This document shows positions 46,322-55,499 of a stretch of DNA of 64,000 nucleotides, piece by piece. Under the pieces are notes generated by a model. It had not been told where the DNA came from. It saw only the letters and a program-made list of their open reading frames with translations, and did not search any database. Both the position numbers and the translations under genes were made by a program. Source of the stretch: Schaalia dentiphila ATCC 17982 (GTDB lineage: Bacteria; Actinomycetota; Actinomycetes; Actinomycetales; Actinomycetaceae). Each line of letters begins with the position of its first letter. Position 1 is the first letter of the stretch. The DNA lies in contig NZ_DS264586.1 of NCBI RefSeq assembly GCF_000154225.1, positions 1,456,527 to 1,520,526 on the forward strand, read 5' to 3'.

Positions 46322-47506
46322 TCAGCATGTGAGAGCATCCCATTCATCAAGGGCGCGGACAAGGCCTTCGCGCCACCATGCCACGTCATGCCCACTGCAA
46401 TAATGGTCGAGCTCCACGGCTGCGCCCTGGCTCCGCAGGAGCTCGACACAGTCGTCCACAACCGGACGCATCGTCTCTTCCAGCGTGCCCACCTGAAGTC
46501 GCAGCCGCATATCCCGGCGCGGCCTCACCGACCCTGCACGCAGGTCACCCATCAGTGTTCCTTCACCAATGCCTCGTCGCGCGCCTCCCCACCACAGTGA
46601 CGGGGATTGAGCGACAATCACGTCGACAGGCACATCCAATCGCAGAGCGACCTCAAGTGCCGCAAGGCCACCGTAGGATTGGCCGGCAACCATTACGGGC
46701 GCCGCACCCGCCTCATCACACACTGCCTGCAGCAGAGCACCGACGCGATCCGCATCGGTCAACTCCGCCTCGCGCTCGTCCAGATCTCCCGCGTCGATTG
46801 TCACGACGCGCAGGCCGGGATAGCGCCGAGGCAACCAGCCAACGCCGTTACCCCGCCAGATCTCGCCATCGAAGAGGATCAGCGTGCACGTCGGATCCGC
46901 CTCGCCGTCATACATCACGATCCGGCGCTGCCGTGTTTGCCCCAGCCGGGCATCGATACGCGCGCCAATCTCATGTTCTCGCGGCGCACGCATCCAAGGC
47001 GCTGACAGGTCCTCCGACGGCCACACCACCCGCGCATCGGGGCCAACGAAGAGTGAAGCAGGGGCGCCTCGCCCATTCACGACTCTCCGGGGATTCGATT
47101 CATCAGGACGTGCCTCCTCAAGGAAGCGAATCCACTCCCCCATGTCCGTACGCACCCCGGGTTCAAGACCCCATGGCCCGACGATCCCCATTTGATAGCT
47201 GAGAATCACATCGGCGGGAAGCGCGCACACGAGCGCCCGCGCGTCCGAGTGTCCCGGCCCTATCGACATGCAAAAGTCGTCGAGGTGCTCGCGCGCCCGA
47301 TCCGTAATCGTGTTGAGGATGACGTAGCAATCAGCCGCAGCCTGGGCGCCCCACTGGAAGGTCACGCGAACGGCGTCGACCCCATTGACGACAAGCCGAG
47401 GCCCGACGATTGGAAGCCCGTCGGCGTAACGATAGACGCCGTCCGACGCCTCCCAGCGCAGCCGGCAAAAACCGGTGCGCGAAAAAGCCGTCTGCTCGAA
47501 TGCCAC
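46322..47506 (-). CDS. Fes-like enterochelin/siderophore esterase
   Basis: A 394-aa alpha/beta hydrolase. The C-terminal half has the nucleophile elbow GQSYGGLAAL, LDEREAELTDADR (like the RxxEL of Fes), IVAQSPSLWWG and a catalytic-His segment SGHDVAWWREGL, all typical of enterochelin esterases. The N-terminal half resembles the Fes beta-sandwich domain (VNGVDAVRVTFQWGAQ). Such enzymes cut trilactone siderophores in the cytoplasm to release iron. No siderophore synthesis gene is in the window, so a foreign siderophore may be used. I chose GTG at 47506, four bases after the yciO stop; no ribosome site is evident. It ends before the iron box, so it may be transcribed with yciO. Confidence 0.8.
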   Translation of the reverse strand: MAFEQTAFSRTGFCRLRWEASDGVYRYADGLPIVGPRLVVNGVDAVRVTFQWGAQAAADCYVILNTITDRAREHLDDFCMSIGPGHSDARALVCALPADVILSYQMGIVGPWGLEPGVRTDMGEWIRFLEEARPDESNPRRVVNGRGAPASLFVGPDARVVWPSEDLSAPWMRAPREHEIGARIDARLGQTRQRRIVMYDGEADPTCTLILFDGEIWRGNGVGWLPRRYPGLRVVTIDAGDLDEREAELTDADRVGALLQAVCDEAGAAPVMVAGQSYGGLAALEVALRLDVPVDVIVAQSPSLWWGGARRGIGEGTLMGDLRAGSVRPRRDMRLRLQVGTLEETMRPVVDDCVELLRSQGAAVELDHYCSGHDVAWWREGLVRALDEWDALTC

Positions 47507-47510
47507 GCGA

Positions 47511-48128
47511 TCAGTCGAAGAGCGAAATATCGCCCGCACCGACGCGGGCGACGACAGCGTCCCCACCAGCAAAGTCAATGACCGTGGTCGGCTCGGCGAC
47601 GCCCACGGGCCCCACAACCACCAGATCAACCTGGTGACCGATGCGATCATCCACGTCAAAACCGTCGGTCAGCGGCTCTTCCTCGCCCGGCATGATGAGC
47701 GTCGAACAGGCCAGGGGCTCACCCAGCGCCTCGACGATCGCCTGCGTAATGACATGATCGGGGATGCGCACACCCACCGTGTGCTTCTTCTTGTTCAGCA
47801 TGATGCGCGGGACCTCCTTGGTCCCCCGCAGGATGAACGTGTAGGGTCCGGGGGTGAGCGCCTTCATGGTGCGGAACTCGTGATTATCGATGATCACGAG
47901 CTCGCCCAGCTGCGCAAACGAGTGACACAGCAACGAGAAGTTGTGCTTGTCATCGAGCTTACGGATGGCACGGATTGTGTCCATACCCGCCTTGTTGCCC
48001 GCCCTCGTGGCGACCGCGTAGCCGGAGTCGGTAGGCAGCGCGATCGTGCCGCCGCGTTCCAGCAGGTCAACGACCGTATTGACCAAACGTGCCTGCGGAT
48101 TCTCAGGGTGCATCTCGACGTACGACAT
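47511..48128 (-). CDS. yciO: YciO-type Sua5/YrdC family protein
   Basis: A 205-aa protein of the YrdC/Sua5 fold, which in TsaC makes threonylcarbamoyl-AMP for tRNA t6A. The start MSYVEMHPENPQARLVN and the segments GGTIALPTDSGYAVA, LDDKHNFSLLC, GPYTFILRGTKEVPR and KKKHTVGVRIPDH align with E. coli YciO rather than TsaC; YciO is weak or inactive in t6A synthesis and its role is open. ATG at 48128 chosen; a GTG at 48143 is possible. Confidence 0.88.
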   Translation of the reverse strand: MSYVEMHPENPQARLVNTVVDLLERGGTIALPTDSGYAVATRAGNKAGMDTIRAIRKLDDKHNFSLLCHSFAQLGELVIIDNHEFRTMKALTPGPYTFILRGTKEVPRIMLNKKKHTVGVRIPDHVITQAIVEALGEPLACSTLIMPGEEEPLTDGFDVDDRIGHQVDLVVVGPVGVAEPTTVIDFAGGDAVVARVGAGDISLFD

Positions 48129-48145
48129 GTACCCATTGTGCACGA

Positions 48146-48176
48146 AACCCCCACCGGTCGGTAACCGATGGGGGTT
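48146..48176 (-). terminator. aspS terminator
   Basis: AACCCCCACCGGT (48146-48158) pairs with ACCGATGGGGGTT (48164-48176) with one mismatch. It lies 27 bp after the aspS stop and 18 bp before the yciO start; on the minus strand the U-tract is short (GTTTCGTG). Confidence 0.7.
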
Positions 48177-48202
48177 CCGTGGACAAAGTCACGGACGGGA
48201 GA

Positions 48203-50008
48203 TCACTTGTCCGATTCTTCGGATGCTTCCTCGCCGCGCTTCTTCGGCTTCGCGTCGACGCCGGCTTCCTTACGCTGCGCAGGCGTAATCGGGGCCGGGG
48301 CCTCGGTCAGCGGGTCGAAACCGCCGCCGGACTTCGGGAAGGCGATGACGTCGCGGATCGAGTCGGACTTCGTCAGCAGGGAGACGATGCGGTCCCAACC
48401 GAAAGCGACACCACCGTGCGGCGGGGCGCCGTACTTGAAGGCGTCGAGCAGGAAGCCGAACTGCGTCTGGGCTTCCTCCTCGCCAATGCCCATCACGTTG
48501 AACACGCGGTTCTGGATGTCGCGGCGGTGGATACGGATGGAGCCGCCGCCGATCTCGTTGCCGTTACAGACGATGTCGTAGGCGTAGGCCAGAGCGTTGC
48601 CCGGGTCCTTGTCGAAGGAGTCAACCCACTCGGGCTTGGGCGAGGTGAACGCGTGGTGGACGGCGGTCCAGGCGCTGTGGCCCAGCGCGACGTCACCCTC
48701 GGCCTCGGCGTCGCCGGTGGGCTTGAAGAGCGGAGCATCGACGACCCAGGTGAAGGCCCAGGCGTCGGGGTCGATGAGGTCGCAGCGCTTGCCGATCTCG
48801 AGGCGAGCCGCGCCGAGCAGCTCACGCGACGGCGTCGGCTTGCCGGCGGCGAAGAAGATGCAGTCACCAGGGTTGGCGCCGGTGGCGGCAGCCAAGCCCT
48901 CACGCTCGGCCTCGGTAATGTTCTTCGCGACGGGGCCGCCCAGCGTGCCGTCCTCGGCGATCGTGACGTAAGCAAGGCCCTTGGCACCGCGCGCCTTGGC
49001 CCACTCCTGCCACTTGTCGAAGGTACGACGCGGCTGCGACCCGCCACCGGGCATGACAACGGCGCCCACGTAGGGGGCCTGGAACACGCGGAAGGTCGTG
49101 TCCTTGAAGTACTCGGTGAGCTCGGTGAGCTCGAGGCCGAAGCGCAGGTCGGGCTTATCCGAGCCGTAGCGCTCCATCGCGTCCTTGTAGGTCATGCGCG
49201 GGATCGGCGTGGACAGGTCGTAGCCGATGAGCGCCCACACGTTCTTCAGGACGTCCTCAGCGACCTCAATGACGTCGTCCTGGTCCACGAAGCTCATCTC
49301 GATGTCGAGCTGGGTGAACTCGGGCTGACGGTCAGCGCGGAAGTCCTCGTCGCGGTAGCATCGCGCAATCTGGAAGTAGCGCTCCATGCCGGCCACCATG
49401 AGCAGCTGCTTGAAGAGCTGGGGCGACTGAGGCAGGGCGTACCAGGAACCGGGCGATAGACGCGCGGGGACGATGAAGTCGCGGGCGCCCTCGGGGGTCG
49501 ACCGGGTCAAAGTCGGGGTCTCGATCTCGACGAAGTCGCGGGCGTAGAGCGCCTCGCGGGCAGCGCGGGAGACCTTCGAGCGCAGGCGGATCGCGTACTG
49601 CTCGGGCTCGCGACGCAGGTCGAGGTAGCGGTACTTCAGGCGGGTTTCCTCGCCCACGTTGCCGGAATCTTCAGCATTGGAGGACACCTGGAACGGCAGA
49701 GGCGCGCTGGTGTTCAGAATTTCGATGTCGTCACCCATCACCTCAATGGCGCCGGTGGCCAGGTGCGGATTTTCGTTGCCCTCGGGGCGAGCGCAGACCT
49801 CGCCGGTGACCTTCAGGACGAACTCGGAGCGCAGCTCGTGGGCGACACGCTCGTCGCGGACGACAACCTGGGCGATGCCGGACGCGTCGCGCAGGTCGAT
49901 GAACGCCACGCCACCGTGGTCACGACGACGATCCACCCAACCGGTGAGCGTCACGGTCTGGCCGACCAGATCGGTGCCGAGGGTTCCAATGTTGTGAGTG
50001 CGAAGCAC
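48203..50008 (-). CDS. aspS: Aspartyl-tRNA synthetase
   Basis: A 601-aa bacterial-type AspRS. N-terminal OB fold ([19 protein letters not shown]), class II core with [52 protein letters not shown] (shown in part by [15 protein letters not shown]), the GAD insertion domain and motif 3 [10 protein letters not shown]. The length and GAD domain suit a bacterial enzyme; in organisms without AsnRS it also charges tRNA-Asn, which cannot be decided here. The GTG at 50008 has GAAAGGA six bases upstream. Confidence 0.97.
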   Translation of the reverse strand: MLRTHNIGTLGTDLVGQTVTLTGWVDRRRDHGGVAFIDLRDASGIAQVVVRDERVAHELRSEFVLKVTGEVCARPEGNENPHLATGAIEVMGDDIEILNTSAPLPFQVSSNAEDSGNVGEETRLKYRYLDLRREPEQYAIRLRSKVSRAAREALYARDFVEIETPTLTRSTPEGARDFIVPARLSPGSWYALPQSPQLFKQLLMVAGMERYFQIARCYRDEDFRADRQPEFTQLDIEMSFVDQDDVIEVAEDVLKNVWALIGYDLSTPIPRMTYKDAMERYGSDKPDLRFGLELTELTEYFKDTTFRVFQAPYVGAVVMPGGGSQPRRTFDKWQEWAKARGAKGLAYVTIAEDGTLGGPVAKNITEAEREGLAAATGANPGDCIFFAAGKPTPSRELLGAARLEIGKRCDLIDPDAWAFTWVVDAPLFKPTGDAEAEGDVALGHSAWTAVHHAFTSPKPEWVDSFDKDPGNALAYAYDIVCNGNEIGGGSIRIHRRDIQNRVFNVMGIGEEEAQTQFGFLLDAFKYGAPPHGGVAFGWDRIVSLLTKSDSIRDVIAFPKSGGGFDPLTEAPAPITPAQRKEAGVDAKPKKRGEEASEESDK

Positions 50009-50097
50009 TGTGATTCCTTTCGTAGTTACCATCCGCGAGACAGGCGGCGGCAGTGTCATTGTACGCCTGCCTTCCGAAGAGTCGCGCGTGCCGCAAG

Positions 50098-50103
50098 TAC
50101 GAT
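50098..50103 (+). promoter_or_regulatory. -10 box of the MFS gene (leaderless type)
   Basis: TACGAT, seven bases before the ATG at 50111. Confidence 0.5.
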
Positions 50104-50110
50104 AGTGAAC

Positions 50111-51523
50111 ATGCCAACCGCCGATTCCTCCTCCCCCGCCCGATCGTCCTGGACACCGTCCGAAATTGGCTTGGCCATCGGCTCGGTTCTCCTCATTACC
50201 CTCGTGGCCTTCGAGGAGCTCGCCGCCACGACAATCATGCCTGCGGTCGTCGAATCTTTCGATGCAGCCGCGTGGTATCCGATCGCCTCGGGCGCGGCGT
50301 TGGCGACGCAGCTGAGCGCCACCGTGGTCGCGGGCGCGCTGGCGGATTGGAAGGGCCCCCGTTTTGTCCTACTCGCGGGATTGGTTCTTTTCGCCATTGG
50401 TTTGGTGGTGTGCGCCGCAGGCACAAACGTGGTCGTGTTCGTTATCGGCCGCGCGCTTCAGGGGCTCAGCGGAGGCCTCCTCATTGTCCCGCTCTACGTC
50501 CTCGTCGGAGCAGTTGCTTCCCCCCGTCACCGTCCCTCGTTCTTTGCGTCTTTCTCGTTGGCGTGGGTTCTCCCCTCGCTGGTCGGCCCCGCGATCGCAG
50601 GCCACGTGACCCAGGAGTGGGGCTGGCGCTACGTCTTCGGCGTCGTTCCGCTCTTCGTTGCGGTCGCGGCGCTCCCCATCGCCTACGTCCTGCGCTCGAT
50701 CCCGACTGCACACGGCCAGCGCTCCCCCGTGCTCGCGTCCCTCTCGCGAGACGCCGGGCTTGTCGGAATTGGCGTCATGCTGCTCCAGCTTGCGGGCGCC
50801 CTGTCCTCACCCTTCGCGCAGTTCTCGGTCTTCGCCCTCGGCGCGTGCATCACTGCCTGGGCGCTGCCCCGACTCCTGCCGAGCGGAACGTTCATGTCCC
50901 GCCGCGGCATGCCCTCGGCGATCCTTGCGAGGTTGAGCGCACTGGCCTCACAGGTCGGTCTCGCCGTCATGATCCCGCTCATCCTCCAGCGCGTGCACGG
51001 CTGGTCCGAGGCATCCTCCGCCTGGTGGGTCACCCTCGGGTCGATCACATGGTCGATTGGCGCGGTCGGCCAGGCACGCGTTCACCATGCACACCTGCGC
51101 CGCCGGCTCCCGGTCATCGGCGGAACACTCATGGCGATCGGAGCGATCCCCGTCGGAGCGATCCTGTTCCCCTCGATCCCCGTGTGGGTGGCCCTCATCG
51201 GCTGGCTGCTCGTCGGCCTCGGAGTCGGTCTCGTTCACGCTCCCCTGTCCGTCATGGCACTCGAGGTCACCCCCGAGGCCAAGCACGGGCGCGTGGCCTC
51301 TTGGCTGCAGGTCGCCGATTCGGCGGGCCCTGCCCTCGAACTCGCCCTCGTGTCCGTCGCCATGAGCGCGTGGGCCGCCACCGCCACGGTGGGCGGGGCG
51401 GCCTACGCTCCCTATTGGGTGATTGCTGCTGTGCTTGCGATCCTCACCGTGGTCGCGGTGACGCGGCTGCGTCCCTCATCGGAACGCGCCACGGGTGAGG
51501 CAGCTAGCGCTCAGTCGTCGTAA
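50111..51523 (+). CDS. MFS transporter
   Basis: A 470-aa, 12- to 14-segment major facilitator. [18 protein letters not shown] and the motif-A-like loop [15 protein letters not shown] between segments 2 and 3 resemble drug-proton antiporters; [21 protein letters not shown] agrees with motif C of the DHA2-type proteins. The cargo cannot be told. Its 3' end overlaps that of the DEAD-box gene by 13 bp, tail to tail. Leaderless-type start at 50111. Confidence 0.85.
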   Translation: MPTADSSSPARSSWTPSEIGLAIGSVLLITLVAFEELAATTIMPAVVESFDAAAWYPIASGAALATQLSATVVAGALADWKGPRFVLLAGLVLFAIGLVVCAAGTNVVVFVIGRALQGLSGGLLIVPLYVLVGAVASPRHRPSFFASFSLAWVLPSLVGPAIAGHVTQEWGWRYVFGVVPLFVAVAALPIAYVLRSIPTAHGQRSPVLASLSRDAGLVGIGVMLLQLAGALSSPFAQFSVFALGACITAWALPRLLPSGTFMSRRGMPSAILARLSALASQVGLAVMIPLILQRVHGWSEASSAWWVTLGSITWSIGAVGQARVHHAHLRRRLPVIGGTLMAIGAIPVGAILFPSIPVWVALIGWLLVGLGVGLVHAPLSVMALEVTPEAKHGRVASWLQVADSAGPALELALVSVAMSAWAATATVGGAAYAPYWVIAAVLAILTVVAVTRLRPSSERATGEAASAQSS

Positions 51524-53679
51524 CGGCGCTTGCCGAAGTGGCGGCGTCCGCCGTCGCGGCTTCCGTCGCGGTCCCAACCGCCATCGCGGCCGCCCTCGCG
51601 TTCGCGGCGGGCGCGCTTGATGTCCTTCTCCCAGCGCTCGGTGCGAACGCTGCGGCGCGGACGCGATCCGTCGACCTTTTCGAAGCGGTGCGGACGCTTC
51701 TCATCACGGTCCCCGAAGCGGTCCTCGCGATCACCGTAGCCACCGCGTCCTCGGTTATTTCGGTCGAAGTCGCGGCGCTCACGGCGCTCGAAACCGTCGC
51801 GGTCGCCGTGAGAGCGGCCGCCGGGGCCCTCGTCTACGCGGATGCGCAGCTGACGGCCCGACACGTATCCCTTGGAGATACGGGACAGCTGCTCGCTGGA
51901 CAGGTCCGCGGTGATGTCGACCAGTGAGAAGGTTGGGTAGATCTCGATGTTGCCGATGTCGCGGCCGTCGATGCCGCCCTCGCCAGCAATGGCGCCAACG
52001 ATAGAGCCGGGCTTGACGCGGTCCTTCTTGCCCACCTCAATGCGGTAGCGGGTACCGGAGCCGGGTGCCGGGCGGCCGCCCGCGCGACGACGAGCACCGT
52101 TCGCGCCGCCCTTGAGCGGGCGGTCCTTATCACGCCCAGCCTCGAAAGTGGCGCCGACGAACTCGCCGGACTCGTCCAGCTGTTCCTCGCGGCGGATTTT
52201 GCCGTTGCCACGGCGGTCTTTCTCGACGCGCGGGGCCGGGCCTTCGTCGCCGACGGCCGTCGCCATGAGGGCGGCGGCGATGTCCTCGACGGAGATCTCA
52301 TCGCCGAGGTCGGCGAGCAGACGCTTGTACATGTCGAGACGGCCACGCTCGATACGAGCGGACAGGCCCTCGAGCAGGCGGCTCGCGCGGAATTCGGAGA
52401 CGGCTGCAGGCGAGGGAATCTCGACCTCTTCCATCTCGGTGCCCGTCAGCTTCTCGATGCGGCGCAGACGGCCGTGCTCACGCGGGGTGAAGAACGTCAG
52501 CGCGCGGCCCTCACGGCCCGCACGGCCGGTGCGACCGATGCGGTGGACGTAGGCCTCGGGCTCACGCGGAACGTCGAAGTTAACGACGAGGGAGATGCGT
52601 TCGACGTCGAGGCCTCGGGCGGCCACGTCGGTCGCGACCAGCACGTCGAGCGAGCCGTTCTTTAGGCGCTCGACCATGCGCTCGCGCTCGGTCTGAGCGA
52701 CGTCGCCGGAAATGCCGGCTGCACGGAATCCACGGCTCGAGAGCTCCAACGACACCTCTTCGACATCGGCGCGCGTGCGCACGAAGACGATCGCGGCGTC
52801 AGCCTCTTCCTGGCCTTCCTTGATGTGCTGGGCGCGGGTAGCCAGTACGCGCGAAAGCGCACCGATCTTGTGTTTGTAGGGCACCACCGCGTAGGTCTGG
52901 TGGATGGTGTCGACCGTCGAGGACTCGGTGGAAACCGCGACCTTCACCGGATCCTTCAGGTGCTCGCGGGCAACCTTCTCAATGGCCGCGGGCATCGTCG
53001 CGCTGAACAGCGCGGTCAGTCGATCATCCGGGGCGCTCGACGCAATCGTCTCGACGTCCTCAGCGAAGCCCATACGCAGCATTTCGTCGGCCTCGTCGAG
53101 GACCAGCATGCGCACGTGCGACAGATCGAGGGCGCCCTTCTCAATGAGGTCAATGACGCGACCCGGGGTACCGACGACGACCTGTGCTCCTCGCTTGAGC
53201 GCGCCGATCTGCGGGCCGTAGGGCGAGCCACCATAGACGGGGACGACGTCGAGGCGGGCCGTACGTGCGGCGAAATCCTCGATCGCTTGGGCACTCTGCA
53301 TCGCGAGCTCGCGGGTGGGGGCCAGAACGAGAGCCTGCACGTTGCGCTCGTCCGCGTCAACAATCGCTAGGAGCGGCAGACCGAATGCAGCGGTCTTTCC
53401 GGTACCCGTCTGGGCGATGCCGACGACGTCGCGCAACTCCAGCAGCGGAGGGATGGCGGCGGCCTGAATCGGGGTGGGGACGCGGAATCCCATATCGGTG
53501 ACAGCCGCGAGGATCTCCTCGGGCAGGCCGAGGCTCGCGAACGTCACGGTGTCCGTGTCCTCCTCGTCCGCGTGGTCATCACCGAACTCACGAGCGTCGT
53601 CGAGGTCGTCAATATCGTCGGCAATCGCCGTCATCTCGCGCTCGTCGTCAGCGCGTTCCATGAAATCGTCAGAGGGCAT
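51511..53679 (-). CDS. DEAD-box RNA helicase (DeaD/CsdA-like)
   Basis: A 722-aa ATP-dependent RNA helicase for ribosome assembly or mRNA decay. After an acidic 45-residue N terminus come the Q motif (TFASLGLP, PTPIQAAAIP), motif I AQTGTGKT, Ia APTRELA, II LDEADEM, III FSAT, and VI HRIGRTGRAG. Residues about 555-625 form a DbpA-like RNA-binding fold (YRIEVGKKDRVKPGSIVGAI). The final 100 residues are Arg/Asp/Gly-rich with RGG-like repeats that bind RNA. ATG 53679 has AAGGA six bases upstream. A 230-bp gene-free leader region lies before it. Confidence 0.94.
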   Translation of the reverse strand: MPSDDFMERADDEREMTAIADDIDDLDDAREFGDDHADEEDTDTVTFASLGLPEEILAAVTDMGFRVPTPIQAAAIPPLLELRDVVGIAQTGTGKTAAFGLPLLAIVDADERNVQALVLAPTRELAMQSAQAIEDFAARTARLDVVPVYGGSPYGPQIGALKRGAQVVVGTPGRVIDLIEKGALDLSHVRMLVLDEADEMLRMGFAEDVETIASSAPDDRLTALFSATMPAAIEKVAREHLKDPVKVAVSTESSTVDTIHQTYAVVPYKHKIGALSRVLATRAQHIKEGQEEADAAIVFVRTRADVEEVSLELSSRGFRAAGISGDVAQTERERMVERLKNGSLDVLVATDVAARGLDVERISLVVNFDVPREPEAYVHRIGRTGRAGREGRALTFFTPREHGRLRRIEKLTGTEMEEVEIPSPAAVSEFRASRLLEGLSARIERGRLDMYKRLLADLGDEISVEDIAAALMATAVGDEGPAPRVEKDRRGNGKIRREEQLDESGEFVGATFEAGRDKDRPLKGGANGARRRAGGRPAPGSGTRYRIEVGKKDRVKPGSIVGAIAGEGGIDGRDIGNIEIYPTFSLVDITADLSSEQLSRISKGYVSGRQLRIRVDEGPGGRSHGDRDGFERRERRDFDRNNRGRGGYGDREDRFGDRDEKRPHRFEKVDGSRPRRSVRTERWEKDIKRARREREGGRDGGWDRDGSRDGGRRHFGKRRYDD

Positions 53680-53909
53680 AATTCATCCTTGCGTGGTGCA
53701 ATCGGTGTCAGCAAAACCATCGGGGCGGGCCTACTCGGCTCCTCGGCGCGGCCTCACCCATAACAACAAATCCCGCATCCCGCGGGCACCATAACAAGGG
53801 GCAGCGCCTCATCGCTACAACCAGCATACCCTCGCAAACAGCTGACAGAGGCGCGTGGTCGGCGAACTCACTGTCAGCGAATCGTCCGCCCATTGCGGCG
53901 GGACGACAC

Positions 53910-55499
53910 TCAGACGGGCAGGCGAGCGAGGAACGAGGCGATCGTCACCTGCCGATTGTCCTCGGAACGCAGGGGAGCAACGACGAGTCGATCGACCGCA
54001 TCGCGGCACAATCCCCGCAGGTCACGCATCACGACACGTCGACGGCGCGATGCAGCCCACCGGGCGAGTGCTCGGCTCGCACACGCGCAGAGCACCGTGA
54101 TCAACAGGCACAGCGCGACCAGGGCCGTCGGAAGCGGAATCGGCCCGATCGCGGGGACCCGAACATCGATGAGGACAGCCCTGCCCAGGTGCACGAGGAC
54201 GATCCACGCGACACCCACGACAACGCCGAGCCACGCGAGCAGCTGCGCACCACCCAGCGCACGACACAGCGCCGGGGCTCCGGTCGAGACGCGAATGTGC
54301 TCCGCAACCTTACGGTGCGCTGCGTCAGGGACCTCTCGCGCCCCGCAGAGCGCACGCTCGACCAGCGCCGCACGCCAACGGGCGGGACGCGCCTGCGCGC
54401 GCTCCCCAATCGCCCCCCGAACGGCGTTGACGAAAGCAGCTTCATCGGAGGCGGACCGAGTCGGCAACGTCGGAGTCGTCGCCCCCTCGGCACGCGACTC
54501 ATCATCCAGATGCAGGCGGCGCAGCGGGTCCACACCCGTACGCGCCAGCCAGCGCAACGGTAGCCAGCCGCCCGCCCGGCGTCCGGCTCGCAGCGTCGAG
54601 TCAGCCACGGCCTCGGCGATAATCGGAGCACCCGCGAGGTCGGCGGCCGTGCCAGCCAATTCGGCGGCCAGGCCATCGGTCTCGAGGCCTCGGACCGTTC
54701 CGGTCAGCTCCAAGGACTCGCGCAGTATCCGGGAGGCCTCACGCAGCGCAGCACGCGCGCGTGACGCCTGGCGTGAGACCCGCTCGGCCTCGCGCGTCAG
54801 GTGCTTGATGAGCGTGCGCATTCCTTCACCCGTCGTCGCCGATACCGCGAAGACCTCGGCATCAGCCATGCCACGATCACTCAGCAGACGATGCAGATCC
54901 TGCTCGATCGCATCACGCTCGGGCAAGGAAATGGTATCGATGTGCGTCAGGACGACCGTCACCGAGGCATGCGACGAGCGCAGGCGCACCAGCCACTCGT
55001 CGTGCAGACGCGCGTCCGCGTACTTCTGCGGGTTGACGACAACGACGAGCGCGTCGACGCGCGACGCCAGACGATCGGCGATGTCCGCATGACGGGCATC
55101 AACCGAATCAATGTCCGGCAAATCAACGACGACAGTGTCGCCAGGCAGCGCTTGCGGCGCCTCCACCCGACGACCGATATCCAGCCACCCCAGCAATTCC
55201 TGCGGTTCTCGGCCTCGCGGCAGCACGGCGCATGCCTCGTTCGTCGTGGGGCGCCGAACACCCGCAGTGACGACCTCTCCACCGCTCAGCACGTTGACGA
55301 GGGAGGACTTGCCGGCACCCGTACCTCCCAGCATGCCGATAACGCACCAGGACGGGTCGACCTCACTGCGTTCGGCGGTCACATCAATGAGATCGCGAAT
55401 GTGCGCCAGAGTCTGCTGATCGAGGTCCGGTGCTGCCAGGGTGCATATCTCGTCAAGCTGCTGGGCAGCCGATGCCACGGGGTTCGTTGCTCGCCTCAC
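53910..55499 (-). CDS. Dynamin-like/septin-like GTPase, second of a pair
   Basis: A 529-aa GTPase. G1 GGTGAGKSSL (58-67), G2 VRRPTTNEA, G3 DLPDID and G4 THID are all present, so it should bind and hydrolyse GTP. After a helical middle, two hydrophobic stretches at the C terminus (VGVAWIVLVHLG and LPTALVALCLLITVLCACA) suggest membrane insertion, followed by an Arg-rich tail. The GTG at 55499 overlaps the stop of the preceding GTPase gene (GTGA). Paired dynamin-like proteins in bacteria reshape membranes, for example DynA/DynB in Streptomyces and IniA/IniC in mycobacteria; assignment to one of these is not possible. Confidence 0.75.
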   Translation of the reverse strand: MRRATNPVASAAQQLDEICTLAAPDLDQQTLAHIRDLIDVTAERSEVDPSWCVIGMLGGTGAGKSSLVNVLSGGEVVTAGVRRPTTNEACAVLPRGREPQELLGWLDIGRRVEAPQALPGDTVVVDLPDIDSVDARHADIADRLASRVDALVVVVNPQKYADARLHDEWLVRLRSSHASVTVVLTHIDTISLPERDAIEQDLHRLLSDRGMADAEVFAVSATTGEGMRTLIKHLTREAERVSRQASRARAALREASRILRESLELTGTVRGLETDGLAAELAGTAADLAGAPIIAEAVADSTLRAGRRAGGWLPLRWLARTGVDPLRRLHLDDESRAEGATTPTLPTRSASDEAAFVNAVRGAIGERAQARPARWRAALVERALCGAREVPDAAHRKVAEHIRVSTGAPALCRALGGAQLLAWLGVVVGVAWIVLVHLGRAVLIDVRVPAIGPIPLPTALVALCLLITVLCACASRALARWAASRRRRVVMRDLRGLCRDAVDRLVVAPLRSEDNRQVTIASFLARLPV

